Shown: positions 36,912 to 45,581 of the stretch, piece after piece
Position numbering within the stretch: position 1 is the stretch's first letter
Layout of the letters: each line of letters opens with the position of its first letter
NCBI RefSeq assembly: GCF_003182075.1
Contig: NZ_QGTH01000001.1
Location: 186,001-250,000 of the forward strand
Reading direction: 5' to 3'
Length of the DNA: 64,000 nt
From: Finegoldia magna
Lineage (GTDB): Bacteria; Bacillota; Clostridia; Tissierellales; Peptoniphilaceae
Program-made: the position numbers and the translations under genes
Notes under the pieces: generated by a model
The model's input: only the letters and a program-made list of their open reading frames with translations
The model's database searches: none
Told to the model about the DNA's origin: nothing

Positions 36912-37973
36912 ATGAGTTTAAAAATCGAAAAAACAACAACACCAAAACAAAAATACTCTAATAGTGAAGAATTGGGATTTGGAAAAATATTTACAGATCA
37001 CATGTTAGTAATAGATTATGACAAAGAAAATGGTTGGCACGATGAAAGGATAATTCCATATCAAAATATTTGTCTTGATCCTTCTTCTATGGTCTTTCAT
37101 TATGGACAAACTGTTTTTGAAGGGATGAAAGCTTATAAAAATGACGGCAAAGTATATTTGTTTAGACCATTAGAAAATTTAAAAAGATTAAATAAAAGCA
37201 ATGATAGATTGTGTATTCCACAAATCGATGAAGAAAAAGTTTTGAAATATTTGTACAAATTTGTCGATTTGGAAAGAGATTGGATACCTGAAGAAGAAGG
37301 TTGCTCATTGTATATCAGACCTTTTATCATTGCAACTGATGCACAATTAGGAGTAAAAGTTAGTAATGAATACAAACTTATCATAATAGCTTCTCCAAGC
37401 GGATCTTATTACAAAAATGGTTTGAGCCCTGTTAGTATTTATGTAGAAAAAGATTATGTGAGAGCTGTAAGAGGCGGAATGGGAATGGCAAAAACTGGTG
37501 GAAATTATGCTGCTAGTATGAAAAGCCAAGATATTGCTCACGATAGGGGTTATTCACAAGTTTTATGGCTAGATGGTGTAGAAAGAAAATACATCGAAGA
37601 AGTTGGTGCGATGAATATATTCTTTGTGCTAAAAGACAAAGTTATAACGCCAATGATTAACGGAAGTATTTTGGAAGGAATAACTAGAAAATCTGTTATC
37701 GAATTACTAAGATACGAAGGTATGGAAGTTTCAGAAGAAAGAATTTCCATTGACGATATCGTAGATTATTACAAAAATGGAGAGCTTCTAGAAATATTTG
37801 GAACCGGAACTGCAGCTGTTATCAGTCCAGTTGGAAAGCTATTGTATGATGAATATGAAATGATTATTAACGATGGTCAAATCGGAAAAACTAGCCTTCA
37901 CGTTTATGAAACATTAACTAATTTACAATTTGGAAAGATTGAAGATAACTTTAATTGGAGAGTTGAGATTTAA
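36912..37973 (+). CDS. ilvE: Branched-chain amino acid aminotransferase
   Basis: A 353-residue fold-type IV PLP enzyme that interconverts Leu, Ile and Val with their keto acids. The PLP lysine is in AKTGGNYAAS, and VFEGMKAYK, EEVGAMNIFFV and TGTAAVISPVG are conserved. The long form with the NWHDERIIPY-type N-terminus is the eukaryote-like (TIGR01123) branch, not the short E. coli form. AGGAGAT precedes the ATG. It is monocistronic. No T-box is seen upstream. Confidence 0.93.
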   Translation: MSLKIEKTTTPKQKYSNSEELGFGKIFTDHMLVIDYDKENGWHDERIIPYQNICLDPSSMVFHYGQTVFEGMKAYKNDGKVYLFRPLENLKRLNKSNDRLCIPQIDEEKVLKYLYKFVDLERDWIPEEEGCSLYIRPFIIATDAQLGVKVSNEYKLIIIASPSGSYYKNGLSPVSIYVEKDYVRAVRGGMGMAKTGGNYAASMKSQDIAHDRGYSQVLWLDGVERKYIEEVGAMNIFFVLKDKVITPMINGSILEGITRKSVIELLRYEGMEVSEERISIDDIVDYYKNGELLEIFGTGTAAVISPVGKLLYDEYEMIINDGQIGKTSLHVYETLTNLQFGKIEDNFNWRVEI

Positions 37974-38017
37974 ACGGTAAAAGTCATTTTCCAAATAATT
38001 TTATCTTGTATTTATGG

Positions 38018-38023
38018 TATAAT
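38018..38023 (+). promoter_or_regulatory. Candidate -10 of the sugar dehydratase operon
   Basis: TATAAT with upstream TGG (extended -10, ATGGTATAAT), 36 bases before the ATG. No good -35 is present. Confidence 0.5.
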
Positions 38024-38058
38024 GAATACGATAAGTAATATTTGTCAGAGGAGTTAAA

Positions 38059-39894
38059 ATGAATAAATACAGAAATATAGTATTGGCAATTTTAGATGCT
38101 ATAATCATTAATATATCGTATATTGTAGGTTTACTTTTAAGATTTGACGGACAAGTACCTTCAAGATACATGAGTTACTATCTTAAATACGCAGTTGTAG
38201 TTACAATAATACAAATTTTAATACTTTTTATTTTCAAAATGTACAAGGTAATGTGGAGGTATGCAACATTTGAAGACTACCTAAAAGCTGGTGTATACAC
38301 TGCTATTGCAAGTGTTGGTTCATCATTGTTTTTGATTTTAGTAAAATCAACGCTTCCAAGGTCAAGCTTTTTGATTGCGCTTGTTTTTGAAGTTATTTTG
38401 ATTTTAATAGTTCGTATGATTGCAAGAACTCAAACTGATAAAAAATCAGCGGTCGAACAAACTATCGAAGGTCAAGTTAATTCAATGGTAATAGGAGCAG
38501 GTGCTGCGGGAGTTTTGGTTGTACGTGAAATGTTAAATCACCCTGAAATGAAATCCAAACCTGTGTGTATAATCGACGATGATAATACAAAAATAAACAA
38601 AAGTATTTCGTCGGTTCCGGTTGTAGGTGACACAAATGATATTGTTAAAAAGGCACATGAGTACAACGTTGAAGAAATTGTTTTAGCGATACCAACTATA
38701 GATTCAGAACGAAAGAAACAAATTCTTAATGAATGCGAAAAACTTAATGCAAAAGTTAAAATAATGCCTGGCTATTATGAATTTATAGATTCCAAGGTTG
38801 ATTTGAAAGATTTAAGAGATGTTCAAATCGAAGACTTGCTTGGACGTGACCAAGTAGTATTGGATAAAGAAATTCTTAATGAATTTTTGAATAATAAAGT
38901 CGTAATGGTAACTGGCGCAGGTGGATCAATAGGTAGTGAGCTTTGTAGACAAATATTAAAATATAAACCAAAAAAATTGGTGATGATTGATATCTATGAA
39001 AACACTACTTATGATATACAAAATGAAATTTTGAGAAATGATCCTGATGCACCAATTGATGTTATTATAGAATCTATAAGAAACTTCGATAGAATGAATG
39101 CGATTTTTGGAATTCACAAACCAGATGTTGTGTTCCACGCTGCAGCTCACAAACACGTTCCTTTGATGGAACATTCACCACAAGCAGCTGTTTTGAACAA
39201 TGTATTTGGAACGAAAAATATAATAGATTGTTGCGATATTCATAACGTCAAGAAATTCGTATTAATTTCTACAGATAAGGCGGTTAATCCGACATCTGTA
39301 ATGGGTTGCACAAAGAGAATTTGTGAGCTATTAGTACAATCTAAAAATCAAATTTCTAAAACAGAGTATGTGGCAGTTAGATTTGGAAACGTGCTTGGAT
39401 CAAATGGTTCAGTAATTCCACTATTCAAAAAGCAAATTCAAGAAGGTGGACCAGTTACTGTTACCCACAAGGATATCATTAGATATTTCATGACAATTCC
39501 TGAAGCTTGTCAACTTGTTATGCAAGCTGGAGCAATGGCAGAAGGTGGAGAAATATTTGTGTTAGATATGGGAGATCCTGTAAAAATAGTAGATTTGGCT
39601 AAAAAATTGATAAAGTTGTCAGGTTTGGAATTGGACAAAGATATCAAGATAGAATTTACAGGACTTAGACCTGGAGAGAAACTTTACGAAGAAACTTTGA
39701 TTGAAGCTAATAATATAAGTAAGACAAAATATGATATGATATTTGTAGAAGAACCGGTGGTTCACGATATAGAAAAATTATCTGACGACTTAGTAGATTT
39801 GAAGAAAACTACAGAACAAAACTCTAAGTTAGTAATTGTAGAACAATTGCAAAAGATCGTACCCAATTATACTCCGGATGTAGAACATCAATAA
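38059..39894 (+). CDS. Membrane-bound nucleotide-sugar 4,6-dehydratase (CapD/WbpM-like)
   Basis: A 611-residue protein with four N-terminal helices (to about residue 120). A first Rossmann-like domain (VIGAGAAGVLVVREML, about 145) and a second catalytic short-chain dehydrogenase domain follow. The second domain starts VTGAGGSIGSELCRQIL (about 282) and contains HAAAHKHVPLMEHSP and STDKAVNPTSVMG. The family makes 4-keto-6-deoxy UDP-sugars for surface glycans. The catalytic site appears to be the SxM-K type of WbpM, with Met in place of Tyr (TSVMGCTK). GAGGAG precedes the ATG. The VanY-like gene follows after 12 bases. Confidence 0.9.
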   Translation: MNKYRNIVLAILDAIIINISYIVGLLLRFDGQVPSRYMSYYLKYAVVVTIIQILILFIFKMYKVMWRYATFEDYLKAGVYTAIASVGSSLFLILVKSTLPRSSFLIALVFEVILILIVRMIARTQTDKKSAVEQTIEGQVNSMVIGAGAAGVLVVREMLNHPEMKSKPVCIIDDDNTKINKSISSVPVVGDTNDIVKKAHEYNVEEIVLAIPTIDSERKKQILNECEKLNAKVKIMPGYYEFIDSKVDLKDLRDVQIEDLLGRDQVVLDKEILNEFLNNKVVMVTGAGGSIGSELCRQILKYKPKKLVMIDIYENTTYDIQNEILRNDPDAPIDVIIESIRNFDRMNAIFGIHKPDVVFHAAAHKHVPLMEHSPQAAVLNNVFGTKNIIDCCDIHNVKKFVLISTDKAVNPTSVMGCTKRICELLVQSKNQISKTEYVAVRFGNVLGSNGSVIPLFKKQIQEGGPVTVTHKDIIRYFMTIPEACQLVMQAGAMAEGGEIFVLDMGDPVKIVDLAKKLIKLSGLELDKDIKIEFTGLRPGEKLYEETLIEANNISKTKYDMIFVEEPVVHDIEKLSDDLVDLKKTTEQNSKLVIVEQLQKIVPNYTPDVEHQ

Positions 39895-39906
39895 AAGAGG
39901 TGGAAT

Positions 39907-41277
39907 ATGGCTGACAAGAAAAGAAAATCAAGTTACAGTGATATTAATAAAAAATATGGTTTTTCAAGCGGCAGAGTTTCAGAAAGCGAAATGAGACGCA
40001 GAAAGAAAAACGCCGAGAAAAATCGTAGAGAAATGAGACGACAAAGAAATAGTTACAATCATGAACAAGACATGGGCAAAACAATAGTTTTGACCCCAGA
40101 AATGGTTGAAATGGAAAGAAAAAGAATAGCCAGACAAAAAAGAATAGCTAGACAGAAAAAGTTGAGAAGAAGAAGAATTATTTCCGCAATCGTGGCAATA
40201 GTTTTGATACTTTTAATAGTTTTTGCGGTTAAGAAAGTTGCAAATAAAAATAACGCAAAACCAAAACAACAAACAACAATAACTAACCAAACACCAGTAA
40301 AACCACAACCGATTGTTCAATCATTAGTTAAGTTCTCAAAGACAAATAAAATGACTAATTTGTATGAAAAGAGCGAAAAAGTATCCACTGTCCTTGAACA
40401 AATCCCTAACAATGCATATGTAAAGTATTACTCAGATCAAGGAGATTTCTCATACGTAGTGTATAATGGCAAAAAAGGATATATTTTAAAATCTGATTTG
40501 TCAGATATAGAAAACAAAAATCAATTCAAAGTAATAAAAGGAGTTTTGATTGTAAACAGTGACTACACATTGCCATCAGATTACGATCCAGGTATTGATG
40601 AAGACGCTCGAAAATCATTTACTTTAATGGTTAATGATGCAAACAAAGACGGTGTAATACTAAGAAGTGTTAGCGATTATAGATCATTCGAACAACAATC
40701 TAAGTTAGAAGATGTAGAAGATGTAAAATTTGTAAAAGCTGGTAGCTCTGAACATCAAGCAGGGCTTGCTTATGATTTGATAGGTGAAGATTACACTCTA
40801 AAATATAAATTAGATTTCTCAAAATCAAAAGAATACAAGTGGTTGATGGACAATGCTTATAAATACGGTTTCGTATTGAGATATCCTGAAGGAAAGAAAG
40901 ACATCACAGGGTTAAGCTTTGCTCCATGGCATTTCAGATATGTTGGAATTGATTTGGCTAAAATTCTACATGATCAAAATTTGACATTGGAAGAATACCT
41001 TAAAGTTGCTGATGAAAATGTAACAAATACAGACAACAAGAAAGAAGATAGCGACAAACAAAACAACGAAGAAAAAGAACCATCAAATTCTGAAGAAAAC
41101 TCTGAGAGAAAATCGGATAGTGAAGACTCAAATAATAACAGAGATAATTCTGATAACGAAAACTCAGAGAACTCCGATAGGAAGAGAAACAATCAAAATT
41201 CTGAAGATAATGGACAAAATAATAATCAAAATGACAGAAATAACGACAACAACGACAACAATGATAACAATAATTAG
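39907..41277 (+). CDS. Membrane-anchored VanY-like (M15B) peptidase homologue with SH3 domain
   Basis: This 456-residue protein has a very basic cytoplasmic N-terminus (1-90), one helix (about 92-108), an SH3b-like domain (about 138-200), an M15B domain (about 215-355) and an Asn/Asp/Glu/Ser-rich tail (about 370-456). Zinc ligands of D-Ala-D-Ala carboxypeptidases are present: His283 and Asp290 (SEHQAGLAYD) and His342 (PWH). The usual Glu three residues before that His is Ala339 (FAPWHFRY), so catalysis may be altered or lost. It is co-transcribed with the dehydratase and thioredoxin genes. Confidence 0.87.
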   Translation: MADKKRKSSYSDINKKYGFSSGRVSESEMRRRKKNAEKNRREMRRQRNSYNHEQDMGKTIVLTPEMVEMERKRIARQKRIARQKKLRRRRIISAIVAIVLILLIVFAVKKVANKNNAKPKQQTTITNQTPVKPQPIVQSLVKFSKTNKMTNLYEKSEKVSTVLEQIPNNAYVKYYSDQGDFSYVVYNGKKGYILKSDLSDIENKNQFKVIKGVLIVNSDYTLPSDYDPGIDEDARKSFTLMVNDANKDGVILRSVSDYRSFEQQSKLEDVEDVKFVKAGSSEHQAGLAYDLIGEDYTLKYKLDFSKSKEYKWLMDNAYKYGFVLRYPEGKKDITGLSFAPWHFRYVGIDLAKILHDQNLTLEEYLKVADENVTNTDNKKEDSDKQNNEEKEPSNSEENSERKSDSEDSNNNRDNSDNENSENSDRKRNNQNSEDNGQNNNQNDRNNDNNDNNDNNN

Positions 41278-41286
41278 AGGTGAAAT

Positions 41287-41595
41287 ATGATTTATTTAAA
41301 CAATGAAAACTTTGATGAAGAAGTAATTCAAGCAAAAGGCAAAATTTTGGTAGATTTCTATGCAGATTGGTGTGGACCATGCCAAGGACTTGCCCCAATA
41401 ATTGAAGAAATTGATGAAGAAAACAAAGACGAAAACATCAAAATCTGTAAACTAAATGTAGATGGAGCACAAGAAATTTCTAGAAAATACAAAGTAATGA
41501 GTATTCCTACAATTTTGGTATTTGAAGATGGAGAAATCATAAAATCTACTGTAGGTATGGTTGAAAAAGAATATATTTTGGATATGCTAAAATAA
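41287..41595 (+). CDS. trxA: Thioredoxin
   Basis: A 102-residue single-domain thioredoxin. The redox site is Cys29-Gly-Pro-Cys32 in YADWCGPCQGLAP, and the cis-proline loop is MSIPTILVFEDG. Lys is replaced by Gln after the second Cys, a mild change near the active site. No signal peptide is seen, so it is cytosolic. GAGGTG precedes the ATG. It is the third gene in the operon after the VanY-like gene. Confidence 0.94.
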   Translation: MIYLNNENFDEEVIQAKGKILVDFYADWCGPCQGLAPIIEEIDEENKDENIKICKLNVDGAQEISRKYKVMSIPTILVFEDGEIIKSTVGMVEKEYILDMLK

Positions 41596-41596
41596 C

Positions 41597-41646
41597 AAAT
41601 CTAATAGCTTGCGATAAGTCTAATCTCAAAAAGGGGTTAGACTTAT
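41597..41646 (+). repeat. Direct repeat copy A with hairpin, after trxA
   Basis: About 49 bases, nearly the same as copy B at 42199-42250. It contains a 10-bp stem ATAAGTCTAA/TTAGACTTAT around an A- and G-rich loop. The following T-tract is poor, so it may be only a weak terminator of the trxA operon. Confidence 0.75.
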
Positions 41647-41674
41647 TAATTATTGTTTATAATGGAGGTTTAAC

Positions 41675-42199
41675 ATGAAAAGAAAATCATCAAAGAATGG
41701 AGTAAAAAAACCTATTTATAAAAAATGGTGGTTTTGGATCATAGTAATTATAGCCCTGATGGGAATTATAGGAAGTCAAGGAAATGAGAATAGTAGCAAA
41801 AATAACGAAAAACACTCTATAAAGGCTTCGGATTCAGATAAAGATAATGAAAAAACTAGTTCTAAACAAGAAAAAGATGTAACTTTTACGGTTACAAAAG
41901 TACGAAATGATAAAACTGGAAGATGGAGAATTGCTACTATATCAGAAGATATTGAAATTCAAAATTATGCCTTAAAGTATTATAAAGATAACTTTAAAAA
42001 GGACGATGAAATACATGCTATAGTAAATTTTTACAATAAAACCACTACTAGAATATCAGTTATTGGGAATATGTTAGATGTTGCAATACATGATTACGTT
42101 GACAAAGAAGAGCATGATGCAGATAAATTATTTGGAGGTACTCTTTTAAAGGAATACCACATAAACATAGAAACAGGAAAAATTGAAGAGGTTAAGTAA
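41675..42199 (+). CDS. Membrane-anchored protein of unknown function
   Basis: A 174-residue protein with a basic N-terminus (KRKSSKNGVKKPIYKKWW), one helix (about 20-36), a Ser/Lys/Asp/Glu linker (about 40-66) and an extracytoplasmic domain of about 105 residues. That domain begins VTFTVTKVRND and includes a DEIHAIVNFYNKTT strand pair. No Cys lipobox is present. The domain resembles small beta-rich extracellular domains, but I do not recognise it. GGAGGT precedes the ATG. It is flanked on both sides by copies of the same hairpin repeat, which suggests it was inserted or duplicated as a cassette. Confidence 0.78.
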   Translation: MKRKSSKNGVKKPIYKKWWFWIIVIIALMGIIGSQGNENSSKNNEKHSIKASDSDKDNEKTSSKQEKDVTFTVTKVRNDKTGRWRIATISEDIEIQNYALKYYKDNFKKDDEIHAIVNFYNKTTTRISVIGNMLDVAIHDYVDKEEHDADKLFGGTLLKEYHINIETGKIEEVK

Positions 42200-42250
42200 A
42201 ATCAAATAACTTATAATAAGTCTAATCTAAAATGGGGTTAGACTTTTTTG
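42199..42250 (+). terminator. Direct repeat copy B acting as terminator
   Basis: The stem AAGTCTAA/TTAGACTT (42218-42225/42238-42245) is followed by a six-T tract. The whole 50-base stretch matches the repeat downstream of trxA at most positions. Confidence 0.85.
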
Positions 42251-42309
42251 CGCGAAAAAATTATGAGATTAGTTCTTTTTTAATAAAAAGTTAAAAAAAT
42301 AAAAGGGGC

Positions 42310-42338
42310 TTATATTTTTACGAAAAACATTGTATAAT
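42310..42338 (+). promoter_or_regulatory. Candidate promoter of the metal ATPase operon
   Basis: TTATAT (42310-42315), a 17-base spacer and TATAAT (42333-42338), 86 bases before the first ORF. The leader between them has no clear structure. Confidence 0.5.
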
Positions 42339-42423
42339 AAAGGTGAGATAGAATATAAAGAAATTGTAAATTTTATGTAAAAACTTACAAATATTTTAAG
42401 GTATAAAATTATGGAGGTATATT

Positions 42424-42750
42424 ATGATAAACAAAAAAATAATTAGCATAGGTGCAGGAATAATAGCTGGAGCTATTGGTGGAAAAGTTTTGAATTCAAA
42501 GCTAGCTAAAAAAGCTGCTGTTAGTACAGTTGTTGGAGGATTAAAAGTTAAAGAATCTATCGATAAAACTGTTGAAAATATAAGAGTTTCTGCAGAAGAT
42601 GTTATTGCAGAAGCAAAAGATGTAAAAGAAAGAGAAGAAAAAGAAGAAGCTAAGAAAAACGATGAAATGGACATCGAAAAAGTAGCTGAAGAACAAGAAG
42701 AAAAAACTGAAGAAAAAGTTGAAGATAAAAAAGAGGAAGAAAATAAATAA
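42424..42750 (+). CDS. DUF6110-like small protein
   Basis: A 108-residue protein with a glycine-rich hydrophobic N-terminus (IISIGAGIIAGAIGGKVL, residues 6-23), an amphipathic middle, and a highly charged Glu/Lys tail from about 65 that is probably coiled or disordered. Its composition and place directly before a P1B ATPase with an HMA-like N-terminus match the DUF6110 pattern in Firmicutes. Its stop overlaps the ATPase start, so it is probably made together with it as an accessory or tether. The function is unknown. Confidence 0.75.
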   Translation: MINKKIISIGAGIIAGAIGGKVLNSKLAKKAAVSTVVGGLKVKESIDKTVENIRVSAEDVIAEAKDVKEREEKEEAKKNDEMDIEKVAEEQEEKTEEKVEDKKEEENK

Positions 42751-44825
42751 TGAGAGCGTCAATAGCCCACAGAATAAAGGGCAGATGCCGTTTTGTTTAT
42801 GAAGATAATTTAAAAAAAGAAAATCTTAATAAACTTAAATATTGTATAGAAGAAGTTAGTGGAGTGAGATCATGTAAGATTTCACTTCTTACTAATTCTA
42901 TTACTGTTAGTTATGATGAAAACTGTGTTTCGAAATTGGCGAAGTTTATTCTTGATTTAGATATGGATACAATTGAGAATACATCAATAGATAATGTAGA
43001 TTTTCAAGCACAATCAGAAAATGATTTGTTTAATATTCTGAGAAATGCGATGTATCGAAGAATCTTTTTCAAATATATGCTTCCTGCTCCAATAGGAACA
43101 GTTGCATTGTTCTTTAGAGCTTATCCGTTTATAAAAAATGGTATTAAATCTTTACTCAATAGAAAACTAAATGTTGAATTGTTGGATGCAACAGCTATTT
43201 CTGTATCTCTTGCAACAAGACAGTTTGCAGATGCTGCTAATATTATGTTCTTGTTGGGATTAGGTGAAGAAATAGAAGATTATACAATGAAAAAATCTCA
43301 AGAAAATTTGGCACATTCTTTGGCATTGAATATAGATAATGTATTTGTCATTGAAAATGACGGAAAAATCATTAAAAATATTAAAGATGTTGAGATTGGA
43401 GATATTGTCGAAGTTGAAATGGGTAATAGTATTCCTGTTGATGGAAAAGTCATCAAAGGTGTTGCCATGGTTAACGAATCTTCATTCACTGGAGAATCAA
43501 ATCCTGTCAAGAAAACGTCGGGTAGTGTTGTATTTGCTGGAACTGCAATTGAAGAAGGTTCTATTCTAATCGAAACGGCGAAAAAACACGATGATTCAAG
43601 ATTATCTCATATTATCAGTTTGATTTCAGAAAGTGAAAAGAACAAGTCACTCGCTCAAAAGAAAGCTGAGAACACGGCTGATAGTCTTGTGAAGTATTCA
43701 TTTATAGGCACAGCATTGACTTATTTATTCACAAGAAATCTTCAAAAAGCTAAGTCCTTCTTAATGGTGGATTTCTCATGTGCATTAAAATTAACTATTC
43801 CAATTGCCGTAATGAAGGCGATTAGTCAAGCATCTGAAGAAAAAATCCTTGTAAAGGGCGGAAAATATTTGGAAAACTTGTCTGAAGCAAATACAATCGT
43901 GTTTGACAAAACTGGTACGTTGACAAAATCTGAGCCAAGAGTAGCAAAAGTAATAGCTCTCGATAAAATTTCGGAAAATGAGTGCTTAAGAATAGCGGCT
44001 TGTCTGGAAGAACATTTCCCACATTCGATTGCTAAAGCTGTGGTTGAACACGCAAAGCATAAAAATTTGAAGCACGAAGAAATGCACTCTAAACCAGAGT
44101 ACATTGTTGCTCACGGAATCAGAACTAAGATTGTTGACAAGGATGCCTTGATTGGATCTGAACATTTTATTCTTGATGATGAGGGAATAAAAATTAATGA
44201 TGAAACAAAACAAATTATAGATAAATTAAAAGAAGATTATTCGCTATTGTACTTGGCATTTGCCGGTAGATTAATCGCTGTAATTTGTATTGAAGATCCT
44301 CTAAGAGATGAGGCTTGTGATGTTGTAAAATCATTGAGAGATTTGTCGTTTACAAACATCACGATGTTAACTGGCGATGCAGAAAATTCTGCTCACAGTG
44401 TTGCTTCACTATTGGATTTGGATTATTATCAATCACAAGTTTTACCTGAAGATAAGCAAAACTATATCTTGCAAGAAAAAGAAAAGGGAAATAAGGTTGT
44501 AATGATTGGCGATGGTATTAACGATTCTGTTGCATTATCTAGCGCAGATGTGGGAATTTCAATGCATCAAGGAGCAGATATTGCGAAGGAAATCTCGGAT
44601 ATTTCGATTGGATCAGACAGCTTAGAAGGGCTTGTTGATGTTGTAAAATTATCAAAAGCTATGAAAAAAAGAATTGATTCTGATTATAGACAAATCGTAG
44701 GATTCAATTCAACTTTGATAATATTAGGAGTTTTGGGAATATTGACCAATACTTCATCGGCACTCCTTCACAATTTATCAACGGTTATGATTGCCGGTAG
44801 AAATATGAATAAATACAAAATATAA
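42750..44825 (+). CDS. P1B-type metal-transporting ATPase with non-canonical metal motifs
   Basis: A 691-residue pump. It has an N-terminal HMA-like domain without a CxxC pair (HRIKGRCRFVY), the phosphatase motif TGES (247-250), phosphorylated Asp386 in DKTGTLT and the hinge GDGINDSVAL. The membrane CPx motif is replaced by Ser343-Cys344-Ala345 (DFSCALKL). The HP motif of the N-domain reads His-Ser (HFPHSIAK). The core ATPase residues are intact, so it should be active, but its metal cannot be predicted from the usual rules. It is coupled to the DUF6110-like gene. Confidence 0.88.
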   Translation: MRASIAHRIKGRCRFVYEDNLKKENLNKLKYCIEEVSGVRSCKISLLTNSITVSYDENCVSKLAKFILDLDMDTIENTSIDNVDFQAQSENDLFNILRNAMYRRIFFKYMLPAPIGTVALFFRAYPFIKNGIKSLLNRKLNVELLDATAISVSLATRQFADAANIMFLLGLGEEIEDYTMKKSQENLAHSLALNIDNVFVIENDGKIIKNIKDVEIGDIVEVEMGNSIPVDGKVIKGVAMVNESSFTGESNPVKKTSGSVVFAGTAIEEGSILIETAKKHDDSRLSHIISLISESEKNKSLAQKKAENTADSLVKYSFIGTALTYLFTRNLQKAKSFLMVDFSCALKLTIPIAVMKAISQASEEKILVKGGKYLENLSEANTIVFDKTGTLTKSEPRVAKVIALDKISENECLRIAACLEEHFPHSIAKAVVEHAKHKNLKHEEMHSKPEYIVAHGIRTKIVDKDALIGSEHFILDDEGIKINDETKQIIDKLKEDYSLLYLAFAGRLIAVICIEDPLRDEACDVVKSLRDLSFTNITMLTGDAENSAHSVASLLDLDYYQSQVLPEDKQNYILQEKEKGNKVVMIGDGINDSVALSSADVGISMHQGADIAKEISDISIGSDSLEGLVDVVKLSKAMKKRIDSDYRQIVGFNSTLIILGVLGILTNTSSALLHNLSTVMIAGRNMNKYKI

Positions 44826-44834
44826 TTTAAATAA

Positions 44835-44921
44835 AAAAATCTCGTAATCGACAAATGTAATGCCTCTTTAAATCCGGACACGGAAATAAGGGGGCAGTAC
44901 AAAATCGGTTACGAGATTTTT
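44835..44921. other. Exceptionally long hairpin between convergent genes
   Basis: Two 42-base arms (44835-44876 and 44881-44921, one gap) are closed by the tetraloop GACA. The outer 18 positions (AAAAATCTCGTAATCGA) and the inner part (TGTAATGCC, TCCG) pair well. Several departures are G-U pairs. A-runs and T-runs at the ends let it act as a terminator for both the ATPase gene and tpx. Its length is far beyond the other terminators here. Confidence 0.8.
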
Positions 44922-44989
44922 GTTTATTAATCTTTAATATTTTGTATACTTTTCGAAAGTATTATCAATTTTTTGTATGATATAATTTA

Positions 44990-45496
44990 TTAAAGTGATT
45001 TTAAGGCTTCTATAGCTTTATCGTAATCAGGGTGATTTGTATTTTCTTTTACGTATTCAACGTATTTAACTTCGTTGTTTTCATCTAAAATTACAATACC
45101 TCTGTTAAGAAGACGGAATTCTTCCATAACGAAACCATACTTCAAACCAAAATCTAAATCTTTGTGATCGCTTAGGACTAATAGGTTGTCGATTCCTTCA
45201 GCTGCACAGAATCTTGATTGTGCAAATGGCAAATCACAGCTAATTGTAAATATAATTGTGTTGTCAAATTCACTAGCTTTTTTGTTGAATTCTTTTGTTT
45301 GGAATTCGCAAACGCCAGTATCAATTGATGGTACTACAGAAATTAATTTTTTCTTTCCATCGTAATCAGATAATTTTACTGGTTTTAATTCTGCGTTTAA
45401 GCAAGTGAAATCTTGCGCTTTATCTCCTACGTTTACTTTAGTTCCTAATAATGTCACAGGGTTGTTTCCAAATGTTGTTTCTTGTCTTTTGTCCAT
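44990..45496 (-). CDS. tpx: Thiol peroxidase
   Basis: A 168-residue atypical 2-Cys peroxiredoxin. The peroxidatic Cys63 is in PSIDTGVCEFQ and the resolving Cys97 is in QSRFCAAEG, the same spacing as E. coli Tpx. It reduces peroxides, probably with thioredoxin as donor, and trxA lies 3.4 kb away. AGGAGGTC precedes the ATG. It is monocistronic and divergent from the bofA-like gene. A GGTATATACC palindrome lies between the two. Confidence 0.95.
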   Translation of the reverse strand: MDKRQETTFGNNPVTLLGTKVNVGDKAQDFTCLNAELKPVKLSDYDGKKKLISVVPSIDTGVCEFQTKEFNKKASEFDNTIIFTISCDLPFAQSRFCAAEGIDNLLVLSDHKDLDFGLKYGFVMEEFRLLNRGIVILDENNEVKYVEYVKENTNHPDYDKAIEALKSL

Positions 45497-45581
45497 GTTA
45501 TAGACCTCCTTATAATTTCATTTTCATTCAAATGGTATATACCCAAAAAATTATTTAAATAAACAAGAGGAGTTGATTTTA

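Noticed and set aside
40974-41398. Minus-strand ORFs opposite the tail of the VanY-like gene and trxA
   Set aside because: They are Ser/Phe/Leu- or Tyr/Cys-rich mirror translations of the Asn/Asp/Glu repeats and thioredoxin, without ribosome sites.
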